A stretch of 64,000 nucleotides of DNA from Homalodisca vitripennis (Eukaryota > Arthropoda > Insecta > Hemiptera > Cicadellidae). This document shows, piece after piece, positions 21,852-33,919 of the stretch; positions within the stretch are counted from its first letter, which is position 1, and every line of letters begins with the position of its first letter. The position numbers were made by a program, and so were the translations under genes. The stretch is taken from the NCBI RefSeq assembly GCF_021130785.1, contig NC_060211.1, forward strand, positions 26,025,001-26,089,000, read 5' to 3'. The notes under the pieces were generated by a model, which saw nothing but the letters and a program-made list of their open reading frames with translations, did no database searches and had not been told where the DNA came from.

Positions 21852-24130
21852 TTTGTAGATACATCACCCAGACTGTGTCTACTCTTAGTGGTGTGAAACA
21901 ATCACTATGCAGGTGACGTTACTGTGGTGAGGTTGAAGGTATATATCTGTAGATACATCGTCCAGACTGTGTCTACTCTTAGTGGTGTGAAACAATCACT
22001 ATGCAGGTGACGTTACTGTGGTGAGGTTTGTAGATAAATCACCCAGAGACTGTGTCTACTCTTAGTGGTGTGAAAAAATCACTATTCAGGTGACGTTACT
22101 GTGGTGAGGTTGTAGATACATCACCCAGACTGTGTCTACTCTTAGTGGTGTGAAAAAATCACTATTCAGGTGACGTTACTGTGGTGAGGTTGTAGGTAGA
22201 TATCTGTAGATACATCACCCAGACTGTGTCTACTCTTAGTGGTGTGAAACAATCACTATGCAGGTGACGTTACTGTGGTGAGGTTGTAGATACATCACCC
22301 AGACTGTGTCTACTCTTAGTGGTGTGAAAAAATCACTATTCAGGTGAACTTTACTGTAGTGAGGTTGTAGATAGATATCTGTAGATACATCACCCAGACT
22401 GTGTCTACTCTTAGTGGTGTGAAACAATCACTATGCAGGTGATGTTACTGTGGTGAGGTTGTAGGTAGATATCTGTAGATACATCCACCAGACTGTGTCT
22501 ACTCTTAGTGGTGTGAAACAATCACTATGCAGGTGATGTTACTGTGGTGAGGTTGTAGGTAGATATCTGTAGATACATCGTCCAGACTGTGTCTACTCTT
22601 AGTGGTGTGAAACAATCACTATGCAGGTGATGTTACTGTGGTGAGGTTGTAGGTAGATATCTGTAGATACATCGTCCAGACTGTGTCTACTCTTAGTGGT
22701 GTGAAACAATCACTATACAAGTGACGTTACTGTGGTGAGGTTGTAGGTAGATATCTGTAGATACATCGTCCAGACTGTGTCTACTCTTAGTGGTGTGAAA
22801 CAATCACTATGCAGGTGACGTTACTGTGGTGAGGTTGTAGGTAGATATCTGTAGATACATCGTCCAGACTGTGTCTACTCTTAGTGGTGTGAAACAATCA
22901 CTATACAAGTGACGTTACTGTGGTGAGGTTGTAGGTAGATATCTGTAGATACATCGTCCAGACTGTGTCTACTCTTAGTGGTGTGAAACAATCACAGTGC
23001 AGGTGACGTGACTGTGGTGAGGTTGTAGTATATACTGTAGATACATCCAGACTGTGTCTACTCTTAGTGGTGTGAAAACAATCACTATGCAGGTGACGTT
23101 ACTGTGGTGAGGTTGTAGGTAGATATCTGTAGATACATCACCTAGACTGTGTCTATCTACTCTTAGTGGTGTGAAACAATCACTATACATGTGACGTGAC
23201 TGTGGTGAGGTTGTAGGTAGATATCTGTAGATACATCGTCCAGACTGTGTCTACTCTTAGTGGTGTGAAACAATCACTATGCAGGTGACGTTACTGTGGT
23301 GAGGTTGTAGGTAGATATCTGTAGATACATCATCCAGACTGTGTCTACTCTTAGTGGTGTGTAACAATCACTATGCAGGTGACGTTACTGTGGTGAGGTT
23401 GTAGGTAGATATCTGTAGATACATCAACTAGACTGTGTCTATCTACTCTTAGTGGTGTGAAACAATCACTATACATGTGACGTGACTGTGGTGACGTTGT
23501 AGGTAGATATCTGTAGATACATCACCCAGACTATGTCTACTCTTAGTGGTGTGAAACAATCACTATGCAGGTGATTTTACTGTGGTGAGGTTGTAGGTAG
23601 ATATCTGTAGATACATCGTCCAGACTGTGTCTACTCTTAGTGGTGTAAAACAATCACAGTGCAGGTGATGTTACTGTGGTAAGGTTGAAGGTAGATATCT
23701 GTAGATACATCGTCCAGACTGTGTCTGCTATAAGTTGTGTAAAACAATCACCATACAGGTGACGTGACTGTGGTAAGGTTGAAGGTAGATATCTGTAGAT
23801 ACATCGTCCAGACTGTGTCTACTCTTAGTGGTGTAAAGCAATCACTATGCAGGTGATGTTACTGTGGTAAGGTTGAAGGTAGATATCTGTAGATACATCG
23901 TCCAGACTGTGTCTGCTATAAGTTGTGTAAAACAATCACCATACAGGTGACGTGACTGTGGTAAGGTTGAAGGTAGATATCTGTAGATACATCGTCCAGA
24001 CTGTGTCTACTCTTAGTGGTGTAAAGCAATCACTATGCAGGTGATGTTAATATGGTGAGGTTATAGGTAGATATCTGTAGCTACACCGTTCAGACTGTGT
24101 CTGCTACAAGTGGTGAGACACAAGCACTAT
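21852..24130. repeat. 94-bp minisatellite, about 25 units
   Basis: Unit of 94 bp containing GTAGATACATCGTCCAGACT, GTGTCTACTCTTAGTGGTG, AACAATCACTATGCAGGTGA and GTTACTGTGGTGAGGTTG. Several early units lack the 14-bp GTAGGTAGATATCT segment and are about 80 bp. From about 23690 to 24040 two variants alternate (GCTATAAGTTGTG versus TACTCTTAGTGGTG), forming a 188-bp higher-order repeat. The array ends in decayed units near 24130. Confidence 0.97.
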
Positions 24131-24529
24131 ATAGTTCTTGGCTTTTTATAGAAATACTCTTTTTATATCGATTTAAATATATATTAGATTGCGTTAAATT
24201 AAGATAGTATCCAAAAGTAATCGTAGATAAATTGAACTTAATCGTTTACATTTAGGATCTACAGCAATAGACCTATCTTCAAGTTATTATTTAGTTATAT
24301 TACTCATTTTGCAACTGTAATATGCTATATACGATTTTATCTTGCAAATAAGTAATTAGTACTATAATGTATTAAAAGTATGACAAATGAAGTTAGAATA
24401 ATCTTAAAATAAATATTGAATATTTAAATAACGTGATATAATTAACGTTTTAATGACGAAACCAATGAAATACATCTCCGAACATTTTAATCTGCTCATA
24501 TTCACAACCATTAATAGATGTAGGTTTTT

Positions 24530-24760
24530 ATGAAAACGTTTGTGGCGGCGAACTCGTTAATTAAAAGTTGAAAGAATCTTATCCATAAATTACTAACCGG
24601 AATTTCCCGACATCGACCGCTCTCTGGCCGGGGGCTTGTTGCATATTTAATTATGCTCAAACATCTCAAGACCTCAATCGTAATACAGTTGCCACAGAGC
24701 GGCGTGTTCCCTGCTTCAAGTCAATATTGAGCGTTGCCGATTAATTGTTTTATAATTTAG
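24530..24760. promoter_or_regulatory. Candidate conserved non-coding element with homeodomain-type sites
   Basis: A block of more balanced composition (GTGGCGGCGAACTCG, CCGCTCTCTGGCCGGGGGC, GCCACAGAGCGGCGTG) interspersed with TTAATTAAAA, ATTTAATTATGC and GATTAATTG, which are homeodomain or POU-like cores. No usable frame. This composition is typical of developmental enhancers. The call is inference. Confidence 0.3.
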
Positions 24761-24988
24761 TCACTTCCAGTTCCATTGAAGTAAATTATACACCTCTCCC
24801 TATATTTAACACGATTTTGAATCGCCCACGATGTGTATTTTTATTAATTTAAATATAATAAAATTCATTTATGATTTAAAAATACATATATACTGTGTGT
24901 ATCGCTGCAATGAGAACACTGAATTGTAGTAAAGTGCTATTTCGTCAATTCTGAGAGATAAAATTTTATATAAACGTTATTTGAACTG

Positions 24989-25160
24989 TATTGATAGCCA
25001 TAATAAGAATATTGTATTCTGTATTTAATGACTCGTACATGGACACTTGTCTAAAAAAAGTGCAAACGTCCTTAGAATTGTATTGATAGTCAGAGTAAGA
25101 ATATTATGATTCTGCATTTAATGACTCTGCACATGAACACTTGTCTAAACAAAACGGCAA
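24989..25160. repeat. Two-unit tandem duplication of ~99 bp
   Basis: TGTATTGATAG, AAGAATATT, TTTAATGACTC and CACTTGTCTAAA occur twice in the same order with small indels. Confidence 0.75.
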
Positions 25161-26411
25161 CGAAATTTCTGAGACTCCAATACAGTATACAGCCTTTGCT
25201 TTGTTGATTTGTAAGTGTCTACAAATAAATAACTTGTTCACCTTTCATATTTTTTATTATGCAACTTTGGTTAAAGCCGGTGAAATTGCATCTATGCGTA
25301 TCTATTCCAGGGAAATATTGTGATTTTGCATAGATTGATTAAAAATGATATGTTTGACTTTGACGTAACTTTCTTAGAAAATAATGTTTTTTCCAATCAT
25401 TTACTTTGTTGTCATAAAACTTTGCAAGGAAGTAGTCATTTTAAAGTGTAAACTCATTCATAGTACTAGTTAATCCTTAAAGTAGATTAGAGTTATTTTT
25501 GTTTTAATTTAAATATATTTGAAACAATTTTAAGAGTTTTATTTTGGAAATAACACCAATCTTAAGTATAATACAGCCTTAGGGACTGGCAATAATTCTC
25601 AGAGGGTTACAGGTTCTTAACTGTAGAAGTGGCCATCCATTTCTCTTGCACCGGTGGCCTATTTTGGCTGATTTGAGAGTTTGAAGTTGATTGTGGAGGA
25701 ATTTGGTTTTTAAATAAAATTTCGGAATACAGCAAAGAAAGTTATAAACCAGTCATTTGAATTCTCTGGATTATAATCCAGAGAATATGGTAGGCCAAAA
25801 ATGTTCGAGCAATCGAAATTACCAAACTGTAGCAAATATATATACGTAATTAAGAAATTGTAATAGTTAAAAAAGTATGAAATAGAAATAAAGTTTTTAA
25901 CTTAAAAATATATCAATAATTTATTAACCAATATTGCTAAGAATTACAAATTCCCCTTTAACTCCAAGAATGTACATTGAATTATAATTTTTGAAATTTT
26001 CGTTTTTAATGTTATTTTGTGCTTTTATAAATTACAATATTATTTTATTTTACTTTCGTCACTATTGGCTTCCCCTTATTGAATATTTAGTTTTAACAAG
26101 TGAGTAAATATTATAATAAATTTAAAGTTACTCTTTTGTTTGTAAAATAATTCGATATTTGTGTAATATATATTTATAATAATTAATTTATAGTTTTGGA
26201 AGCAACATACAACAGTATAACATTTAGATTTATTTTTGTTTTTTTTTATATAACAAAAAGGATTTCTGAATAATTTGTGTTGTTGGAAACATGTTTTTAT
26301 GTTATATACTCTTTACAAGACGTATCTTAGTTATGCCTTTGCTGTACATAATATATATTGTCGCATTGTTTGAAATGCTATTAAATTTTGTTGTTACTAA
26401 AACGCCAAAAC

Positions 26412-26640
26412 CTGTTTCGTAACAGGTTGCATGCAAAATTTATATTTGGAGCTCATTTAATTATTAAGGTGCCTTACGGGAAATTATAAAGAAAATTATT
26501 TTAACATTCTCCAGACGACAAAAGAGAAATTGTGTTAGACTTAGCTCTGAGAATGACGCTTACCCAAATCACATGGATAGAGATGCACTGTCGTGTAAAT
26601 CATTCTATCTAAGTACGAGATATGCAAATTTCAAATCTTA
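26412..26640. repeat. Interspersed repeat, second copy of the 20345 family
   Basis: Begins TTTCGTAACAGG, continues TGCATGCAAAATTT, GAGCTCATTTAA, then ACGACAAAAGAGAAATTG, ending near GATATGCAAATTTCAAATC. Confidence 0.5.
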
Positions 26641-26814
26641 GTTTGTAAAATCTTTAAATGTCATGTGATAATTCAGTTTGTTTAAAAATATATTTGTCCT
26701 GATATTTTCTTGTGACCATAATGGTTACTCATAAAACCAATATAAGAAAAACTCTTCAAATTGAGTTAAATCCAGTGGAGAGACATATTCAACAAACTCA
26801 GTGTTTCTTACAAT

Positions 26815-26945
26815 TAATAACAATAAAATTAATAATAATAATATTAATTAAAAAAATATAATTCAAAACAATAATAATAATTGGAGGGAAAAAATTAATA
26901 TTTTTTATAAATAAATTATTAATATTAATAATTGTATTACAAGAA
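26815..26945. repeat. (TAA)n-rich simple-sequence tract
   Basis: Low-complexity AATAATAAT and AATTAATA runs, downstream (minus-strand sense) of the LINE tail at 27114. It may include the LINE's 3' simple-repeat tail. Confidence 0.6.
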
Positions 26946-26999
26946 TCAGATAAAAAAATAAAAGTCCTAATTTAATAACTAGTTAACCCTAACACAATT

Positions 27000-27425
27000 T
27001 AATTTTCAGTAAATAATAGATAAATATTAAATTTAAAAAATATGTTACATGACCCCTGTCGGCGGTTCCTCGATTTTCATGGATATCAGAAGGGTAGTTA
27101 TGAAAAATATGTTTTAAATGTTTTTATTTTTGGGCCTATCCCAGAGGCCCATCGCTAACTCGACAACTGAGTAAAATGCCGTAGACACTAAGAACTGTTT
27201 TAATCTAGATTTAAATGGTTTGGGGTTAATTACGTATTTTATCTCTTCAGGGAACTTATGGACTAGAATTACACCAACTAGAGATGGCAAGCATTCAAAA
27301 ACAGTATTTCTGTGCTCTGCCATACGAAACTTGTCCCGGCCTCCGTATTGGTGTACGTCGCTACCACGAAGTGAGACACACTTGAATCGGCAGTATAGCA
27401 CGACGTCGAGAATATAGAGGCTAGG
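27000..27425 (-). mobile_element. 5'-truncated non-LTR retrotransposon (LINE) 3' end
   Basis: Contains the C-terminal reverse-transcriptase fragment described next, a stop codon at 27114-27116 and a short 3' UTR towards 27000. The 5' break is at about 27425, where reading-frame similarity stops. I could not define a target-site duplication. Confidence 0.7.
27114..27425 (-). pseudogene. LINE reverse transcriptase C-terminal fragment
   Basis: An open minus frame of about 100 codons begins LPSLYILDVVLYC and contains GSDVHQYGGRDKFRMAEHR, FPEEIKYVINPKPFKSRLKQ and FLVSTAFYSVVEL. This is the recognisable end of insect LINE ORF2 proteins: LP.LYI.E, then H.Y..R....R...HR, then LP..IK......FK..LK..L....FYS..E. 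The polymerase core is missing. It has no stop codon inside, so insertion may be fairly recent. Confidence 0.8.
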
Positions 27426-27429
27426 CAAA

Positions 27430-27640
27430 GTAAGCAATTTAAGCTTCCCGAAGAAAAATAACCATATAGAAATGAAGCTTCATGAACAATTTAAAGTCTA
27501 TAGATAAATTTGTTTTCGACTTATCGCGTGAACAGACAGACGTACAGACATTAAATGTTTGCAATCCCTCAAGTGAGGCTTCAATAATTCTCATCCAATA
27601 ATTTTCAACGTTCGTTTAAGCTGTATTTAAAATTAAATTA
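27430..27640. other. AT-rich DNA without recognised features
   Basis: Nothing recognised. Confidence 0.4.
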
Positions 27641-27644
27641 GCGT

Positions 27645-27800
27645 CAAATGGCAAGTTTATTCATTGACCCAACGAATAAAACAATCAGCCCGAGGCATCT
27701 CAGACCCCTCATGGTCTCCCCTCTTGTTGAACTTTTAAAGTGTTTGATGGCGATTAAACATTGACAACGCTGCCACAATGAAACAACTCATAACATTACA
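27645..27800. promoter_or_regulatory. Candidate conserved non-coding block
   Basis: Higher-complexity stretch (CAGCCCGAGGCATCTCAGAC, CATGGTCTCCCCTCTTG, GGCGATTAAACATTGACAAC) between AT-rich regions, with no coding frame. The regulatory role is inferred from composition only. Confidence 0.2.
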
Positions 27801-27888
27801 GTATTATTTGCTAGCCACCATTTACCAATAATACTGATAAAAATTATTCTCCTTGGTATGTGGAATAACAGTGACAGTTGAATGTTGA

Positions 27889-28160
27889 AAGGATAACAGA
27901 ATTTCGGACATTTTCCATCGTTATAAGTCAAAAAAAGGTATTATTCATAATGTTCATATTCAGTTGGCAAATAACGAACATTTTGGGTGTGTTTGAGCTC
28001 TTTTAATTCCCTTCTTTACTTCTTTCTGTTTGTTATTTTTGTATGTATTAATACTTTCCCCACCTGACAAAGAGGATAGATTCCATTCCTCGAAACGTTG
28101 TGTTATACCTTTTACAAACTTTAATGATAGCAAATGACCGAAATCCTGTTATCCTTTCAA
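27889..28160 (+). mobile_element. Hairpin retroelement fragment with hammerhead-like core
   Basis: Inverted terminal arms: GAAAGGATAACAGAATTTCG at the left and CGAAATCCTGTTATCCTTTC at the right end (28141-28160). The hammerhead-like core at 28061-28102 directly precedes the right arm, as in the 16167 element read in its own orientation. No protein-coding frame remains. Confidence 0.65.
28061..28102 (+). ncRNA. Hammerhead-like ribozyme core
   Basis: CAC (28061-28063), CTGACAA (28064-28070), A, GAGGA (28072-28076), 10-nt loop, TCCTC (28087-28091), GAAAC (28092-28096), GTT, GTG (28100-28102). Helix I CAC/GTG and helix II GAGGA/TCCTC are fully paired, and differ compensatorily from the 16232 copy. 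The core has one change, CUGACAA for CUGANGA (G8 to A), which should cripple cleavage. Confidence 0.5.
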
Positions 28161-28169
28161 ACTTTAAAC

Positions 28170-29226
28170 AAAGAGCAACGATGTTGTTAGAAAATAACGG
28201 TCTCAAATTAATGCTAGCACCAGTGAAAACTGAATAATAATAATAATTTAGTATCAAATCAATAAACACTGTATTATGTCGGGTGCTGTGTTGCGTAATG
28301 AGCTTGATGTTTTAATTTACCATTAAATAAAATAGCAACTTCACTATCTAAGCGCACTCTTACAGAAAAGGCGACAGTTTTTCACATTGTTTCAATAGTA
28401 CGCTTAGTAGGCTAAAGTAATTTTGTTTTTTAGAATACGCTTGGTACGTTGTTCCTCATTTTGAGATAGGTCACACGGATTATAAAACAATGGAACTATG
28501 AAAAATTCATTGAAATATTGTTGAAAATTGATGCATTCTATCGCAATACTTGAGAGTATGGTATAGTTTTTGTTGGTTTACACTTCAAATGTAACAATTT
28601 GCATTACGTGTTTCCAGAGATACACATATTGAGATATGTAACATTTATACTATTTTAAGGTAGTATTTTTAAAATAAATATTGCGGCTTTAGGTATATTT
28701 CCCCTTAGAACTAGAAAAGTGCCTCGATAACATACCAGATCGTTTCACACCACGAACACACAATTATGATAATCAAAATATATTATCCACTGTCAATTAT
28801 GTATCTAGGACGTTATTGATTAAACTTGTAGTACTACAGGTAAGTAAATCGATTGAATAGTTTCAGAATTAAAATGTGGCCCATACGGCAAAACCAAGAG
28901 AAAAGTAGACTTCATGGCCATACAATAACATGTGTGGTCTTAATTTAGAAATCTCAGTTAAGACTTCTTTAATGTTTTTAGATTCTCTAAACAATTTATT
29001 GCATATTTTCTTTATATGCTATTTCACTGAGCTATCGCAATTTAAACGCAAAAAAGTGGGTTTTCGACCATACACTTTTTTGCTTTCCCCCGATTTTTTC
29101 ATAAATTATTGAATATTGAGTTTTGGCGCATGTTTATACAATTTTTCAGCTCATTTTACATAACAATGATCTAATTAATAAAACTCAATTAGTACACACA
29201 AAATTTCAGCGTAAGTTAATTTCACT
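28170..29226. other. AT-rich DNA without recognised features
   Basis: Only short ORFs with no recognisable product. Confidence 0.4.
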
Positions 29227-29920
29227 AAAGGGGCTGAATTTCTGGTGAAATCTTTGAACCTGCATAACTTGTCAACGAAGCGTTTCCGGACCTATGTCTA
29301 TAAGAACTTTTTCATAATTTTTATCAGCTTGTGCAGTATGGTAGGTTCTCCTGAACACCCTGCGTATTCATTTTATATGAAGGGTTTGTACATTATACAC
29401 TATAAGAAACTTGCGATTTGAATTATTTTTTTAAAAAATTAAGGAGTTGGACACTTACAACTTGGTGATAGCAATTTTCAGTTCGAAAATGAGCATAACT
29501 CATTTTAAAAAGGGGATTAAAAAAATAATTTGATCATAAGCAACAGTAATTTCATCCTGAACTTTTACCCTATAGGGTCTGAATTTCTGGTGAAATCTTT
29601 GAACCTGCATAACTTGCCAACGAAGCGTTTCTGGACCTATGTTTATAAGAACTTTTTCATAATTTTTATCAGATGAATAAGCTTGTGCAGTATAGCAGGT
29701 TCTCCTGAACACCCTGCGTATTCATTTTATATGAAGGGTTTGTACATTATACACTATAAGAAACTTGCGATTTGAATTATTTTTAAAAAATGAAGGAGTT
29801 GGACACTTACAATTTGGTGATAGCACTTTCAGTTAGAAAAATGAGCATAACTCATTTTAAAAAGGGGATTAAAAAAATAATTTTATCATAAGCAACAGTA
29901 CTTTCACACTTTATGTAGAG
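29227..29920. repeat. Two-unit tandem duplication, period 345 bp
   Basis: CTGAATTTCTGGTGAAATC starts at 29234 and again at 29579. Both units continue with AACGAAGCGTTTC, TCCTGAACACCCTGCGTATTC and GAGCATAACTCATTTTAAA. The ACACCCTGCGTA string resembles the end of a cut-and-paste element. Differences are few, so the duplication is relatively young. Confidence 0.9.
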
Positions 29921-31500
29921 GAGGAAATATAATTATGTAATTTATCGTATGCTAGTTAGGCATGCCAGATCAAGTAAAGTTCCTAAATGACCTTGAGTAA
30001 ATCCCTTACTATCATTACTTATGGTCCGGACTGTTTTCTTATGTAAAGCAAGAAATATATTCAGCCCGCTACAGGGCGCAGCGTGCTATACACGTCAGAG
30101 TTGGTAAATATTACATGTCTCGTTTCACGCCGGTTGACTCCTGATGGCTCTTCTCCCCGTATTGTAATAACTGTGTCTGTGAGAGTGAAAAATTGCGACG
30201 GAACAAACGAGAAAAGCCCATTTCCTTCGGAGCCGCAGAAACATCGTAAATTCACTAAATTTACACAAAACACAGTTTTAATGTTTATATTATTTCCAGG
30301 AAAAGAAACTCCTGTTGCATATGGCAACTTTTTACTGTTATAATTGTAATTAGTCCATTACGAACACAATTTTATGGCTGTATAATTAGTTTTAAATAGA
30401 ATTCAGTACAACCTTGTTTATCCGGATTCGTTTAGTCCGGAAGTTACGAAAAGAAACGAAAATACGTAAAAACCTGGCATGAATGAATAATTAAGAATTT
30501 ATATGTTACAAATATAGCAGTAAAATACAGCCAATTTTTATTTCAACATTAATTATAGTTAAAAGAAATACGAGAAAATATAGAAAAGAGCTTCGAGGCC
30601 ATCACCGCTGTGAGAGCAAGTCGACATTTTTCACATGAAGAAAGTTATTTTTTACTGTCTTCTTAATAAAACCAAAATTAAAAAAAATTATCAGTTGAAC
30701 CTGTTTATTCTTCAGAGCTTTAGACGTTTTGTAAACCACTCCAGATAGGGTGGAATCCGGATAAATAATGTCCGGATAAACGAAATAAAACTTTACCTTG
30801 GCACATAAGATATCTGGAGAGAGAGTTGACGATTTTACTCGATGGTGACTTTTTAATCAAGTAATTGAATATTTAATAAACTATACATCGGCCTATTAAA
30901 TATATATCATTGCACCAAATCGTAATAGTTTTACCTTTTTTATGACTTTAGGAATTATTTTAGACAAATTATGAATAGATATTATGAATCCAGCAAACGA
31001 TTGATACAAATTATAATTACATATAACAATTGAATCATAACAGGTCGAAGTTCAATAAAGATTAGTTAATGTTCTGTACATGAAAACATCTCAGGGGGTC
31101 AAATTATTTTCACTTAACTGAAAATTAAATGCTAGGTTTCCTGATGGTTAGATTTGTAGTGTTTGTTTACACACAGATTAATTTTAACTTTATGACATAC
31201 ACTATAATGAACTTAAGCACATTTTTATGTCTTTTGTTAGAATGTGAAATTTGGAATTTTTGACAACATTTTAAATTAATTTCTCAATGAAATCTTCTAC
31301 CAAATACCTAACTTTATTATCGTTCAATAAATAAATAGATTCAGATTTTAGTCCTAGAGTGACATTATTCAGTGATAGTCAGCATTTCCTGAATTGCACA
31401 GTTCCATTATTGTTGCACCCCAGCTCTCGGTTCATTATCATCCCTTTTATGCCCGAACAAGAAGAGCTTGTGCCAAGTAATTACAATTAAATATTCAAAT
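29921..31500. other. AT-rich DNA with a GC-richer block at 30060-30340
   Basis: 30061-30343 holds complementary open frames of 88 (minus) and 86 (plus) codons and blocks such as CAGGGCGCAGCGTGC and CGGAGCCGCAGAAAC. I recognise no protein. It could be an exon of an unknown gene or conserved non-coding DNA. The remainder is featureless. Confidence 0.3.
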
Positions 31501-31504
31501 TGTT

Positions 31505-32560
31505 CTCAAACAAGAGAGCGTCGGCCTACGCCATAGCGTAGTGAGGCCGGTGTGTGCTGCCATTGCCCGTGCTGCAAAATCGTCTGTGTCAGATTGGAGT
31601 TGGATAGTTTTAACAATACATTTTTAGTTAAAAATTCCAGTCACAGCAATAAAATAGTACGTTAACACTTTTTAATTTTAGACACAAATTATACATTGAT
31701 TTTGTAACAGATATGTTCTCTTTCACTTTTTATACCTTATGTGATACAATCAATGTTGAGTATATTTTACCCATACTCTAGGTTCTCTCCCACCATCTTG
31801 GGTGACTTTTCTTGACGCTTCAGGTTACATCTCTTCGTGACATCTAAGTCAACGAAAATTGCTATACTCTGAGAGCTTCCGTTAATGGGAGCTCCTAACC
31901 GTTTAATCATCCTATTATCAAAAAGATTTCTGCCTTTATGAAATTCCAAACTCAAGGTAGTTTCGGCCTGTAGATGTGATGTACAGGTCCTATTGATTGA
32001 AAGTTTCCCGATGGTTAGAGGACTCCTGACTTTATAAACTATCAGACTCAGGATATTTCCTATCTCTGTATGTTTTCTGAGATTGTTAGTTCTCGGATGG
32101 AAGTTCATAGTCTATTAAAACTCCGGATACTGCAATATTCCTGTGTGTAAAGTGCCTCGAACAAGAGTTTCTGGGAAGTTATATCCTATGGAAGCGAAAT
32201 AACGGTTTTTAGAAATTTCTGCCACTTGACATTTCTACGCCTAGAAGGTGTTTTGGTCTGGAAATCTTTGGTCTTTGAGAAGTTTTGGGCAGCACCTAGA
32301 AACTCACAAATACTGGGATCCCTAAAATCTGTACGGTTAAATTCACAAGAAGTTCTTGGATTTTGGGAGGCTTATCTTTTTGAACGTTTCTAGACCTGTT
32401 TAAGCTCTCTAGAAATTTCTGATCACTGAAATATCTAGAGTATCTGGAATATTTTTACTGAAGAAGACAAAGGAAGCAGCTTCTAAAAACTTTAGAAATC
32501 TACTTCCGAATCTTGAGCAAACAAGTTTATTGTATTTAATTTCATTACCATCTCAACTGC
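31505..32560. other. Unidentified less AT-rich stretch, with a short palindrome and a 113-codon ORF
   Basis: A small palindromic motif, CTACGCCATAGCGTAG, sits near 31523. From 31750 to 32500 composition is more balanced than around it, and a minus-strand frame of 113 codons (31767-32108) exists. No family resemblance was seen, and no splice pair brackets it. It may be decayed transposon sequence. Confidence 0.25.
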
Positions 32561-33161
32561 ATTCCGTGGATTTGCACCTATATTTTGTCGCGAGCTGAAT
32601 AGTGCTGTAGTAAACGACTTCATTTACTCGTCAGCATTGTTAAAACAATGAATACACATACAAAAGAATAACTGCCATTAAGCATCTTGATATTTGGCAT
32701 CTCTAGCAATCTCTCTATATTATACTATTATTTGAAAAAGATCAGCTGAGACAAAATAGATTATCCATGCATAACAACTATATAGTAGGGTTTGAACATT
32801 GTTGTGGAAAATTTTGCTATTAAAAAGAGCTACTGCAACTAAAGTATAAACGTATAAACTTCGGCTATAAATAACTCTGAATCCATGTTATCTACAGATA
32901 GGATACAGTACATGAAAGTTCACAAAGGTAACGCTAAACAAGTTTGCTTTATTTGGTTCACGTAGTTTACAGTTTGTTGGAAATCGTAAAACACCGGTTT
33001 TATGTTCGTTTCTTGTTAAAGTCAACATGGGGTTTAGTCCACCCTACAACAGTATCGCTTTAAGATCAGTGCTAGTATTACAGGGTATTGATAAACGAGA
33101 TACTATGGATTATTATACCCCCAAGAAGAACGATGTTATAACAATATTATGCTGATTAATA

Positions 33162-33617
33162 TACAGGGTGTATATTATGTCTGGAAACACCCAAATATAT
33201 CCTTTAATAATTTAAATATAAATTTGAAACCTCTTACAATCGTGATAGAGATTGGGCATCTACTTTTTGGAACAATGTTTTGTTATGTCACACCAACGGG
33301 GGACGTCCTGCCGAGGGTATCGTGGAATATTCTTAATGGAAGCCTATACCTTGTGATACATAATTTTAAAGGTAAATAGCTTTACTGAATTGAAATGCCA
33401 CAAACCGCATCTCAAAGGAATTATTCTATCAGAAAATAGAGCATTTAGTATTGAAAATTTACTGATGTTCAACAATGTAATTTTAAACATGGTTCTTGCC
33501 ACAAAATGTGTTACACTAAATTTTTTAGCATTTTTTAAATGTTCAATTAAAATAAAAATAAACAATTTATTTTTAAGCTGGTTTCATTAGTACAAATTTA
33601 CCAGTTTTTATTACAAT
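33162..33617 (+). repeat. Left terminal inverted repeat of the mariner-type element
   Basis: Mirrors 35098-35555 almost base for base apart from a few single-base indels. It is much longer than the usual 30 bp of mariners. Confidence 0.9.
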
Positions 33618-33919
33618 GAATAAAACTTATGAGTCACTTTCTCTGATTACTTATGAATCTGTACTTGGTGTTTTCCAGTCAGCAGGAAGGTTTAAAGAGA
33701 CAAAGGTCACTAGCCTATGAGAAACATTATTGTGTTATTAATCATCTGGTCTAGAGGTTTCAGTTTGTTGAGCATGGAGCTTTCACTAGACAGGTCTAAG
33801 CTTGGGAATTACAAATGGACAAAGGTCATATCATTCCTGTCGAGTTAATCAGTGTCTCTGAAGCATTGCTGTCAACAAGTTATCTAATTACAGTAGTTCA
33901 GTTTTTATTTGGCATTTTA

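Larger units (their letters stand above)
24131..26410. other. AT-rich DNA; GC-richer block and one tandem duplication listed separately
   Basis: Outside 24530-24760 and 24989-25160 nothing was recognised. Short ORFs such as 25141-25323 have no identifiable product. Confidence 0.35.

Noticed and set aside
21852..24130. CRISPR-like direct repeat array
   Set aside because: Units are contiguous without unique spacers, the genome is eukaryotic and no cas genes exist. It is a minisatellite.
33149..33379. Matching ORFs at both ends of the mariner-type element (33149 plus and 35341 minus)
   Set aside because: They are the terminal inverted repeats read in corresponding orientation, not genes.
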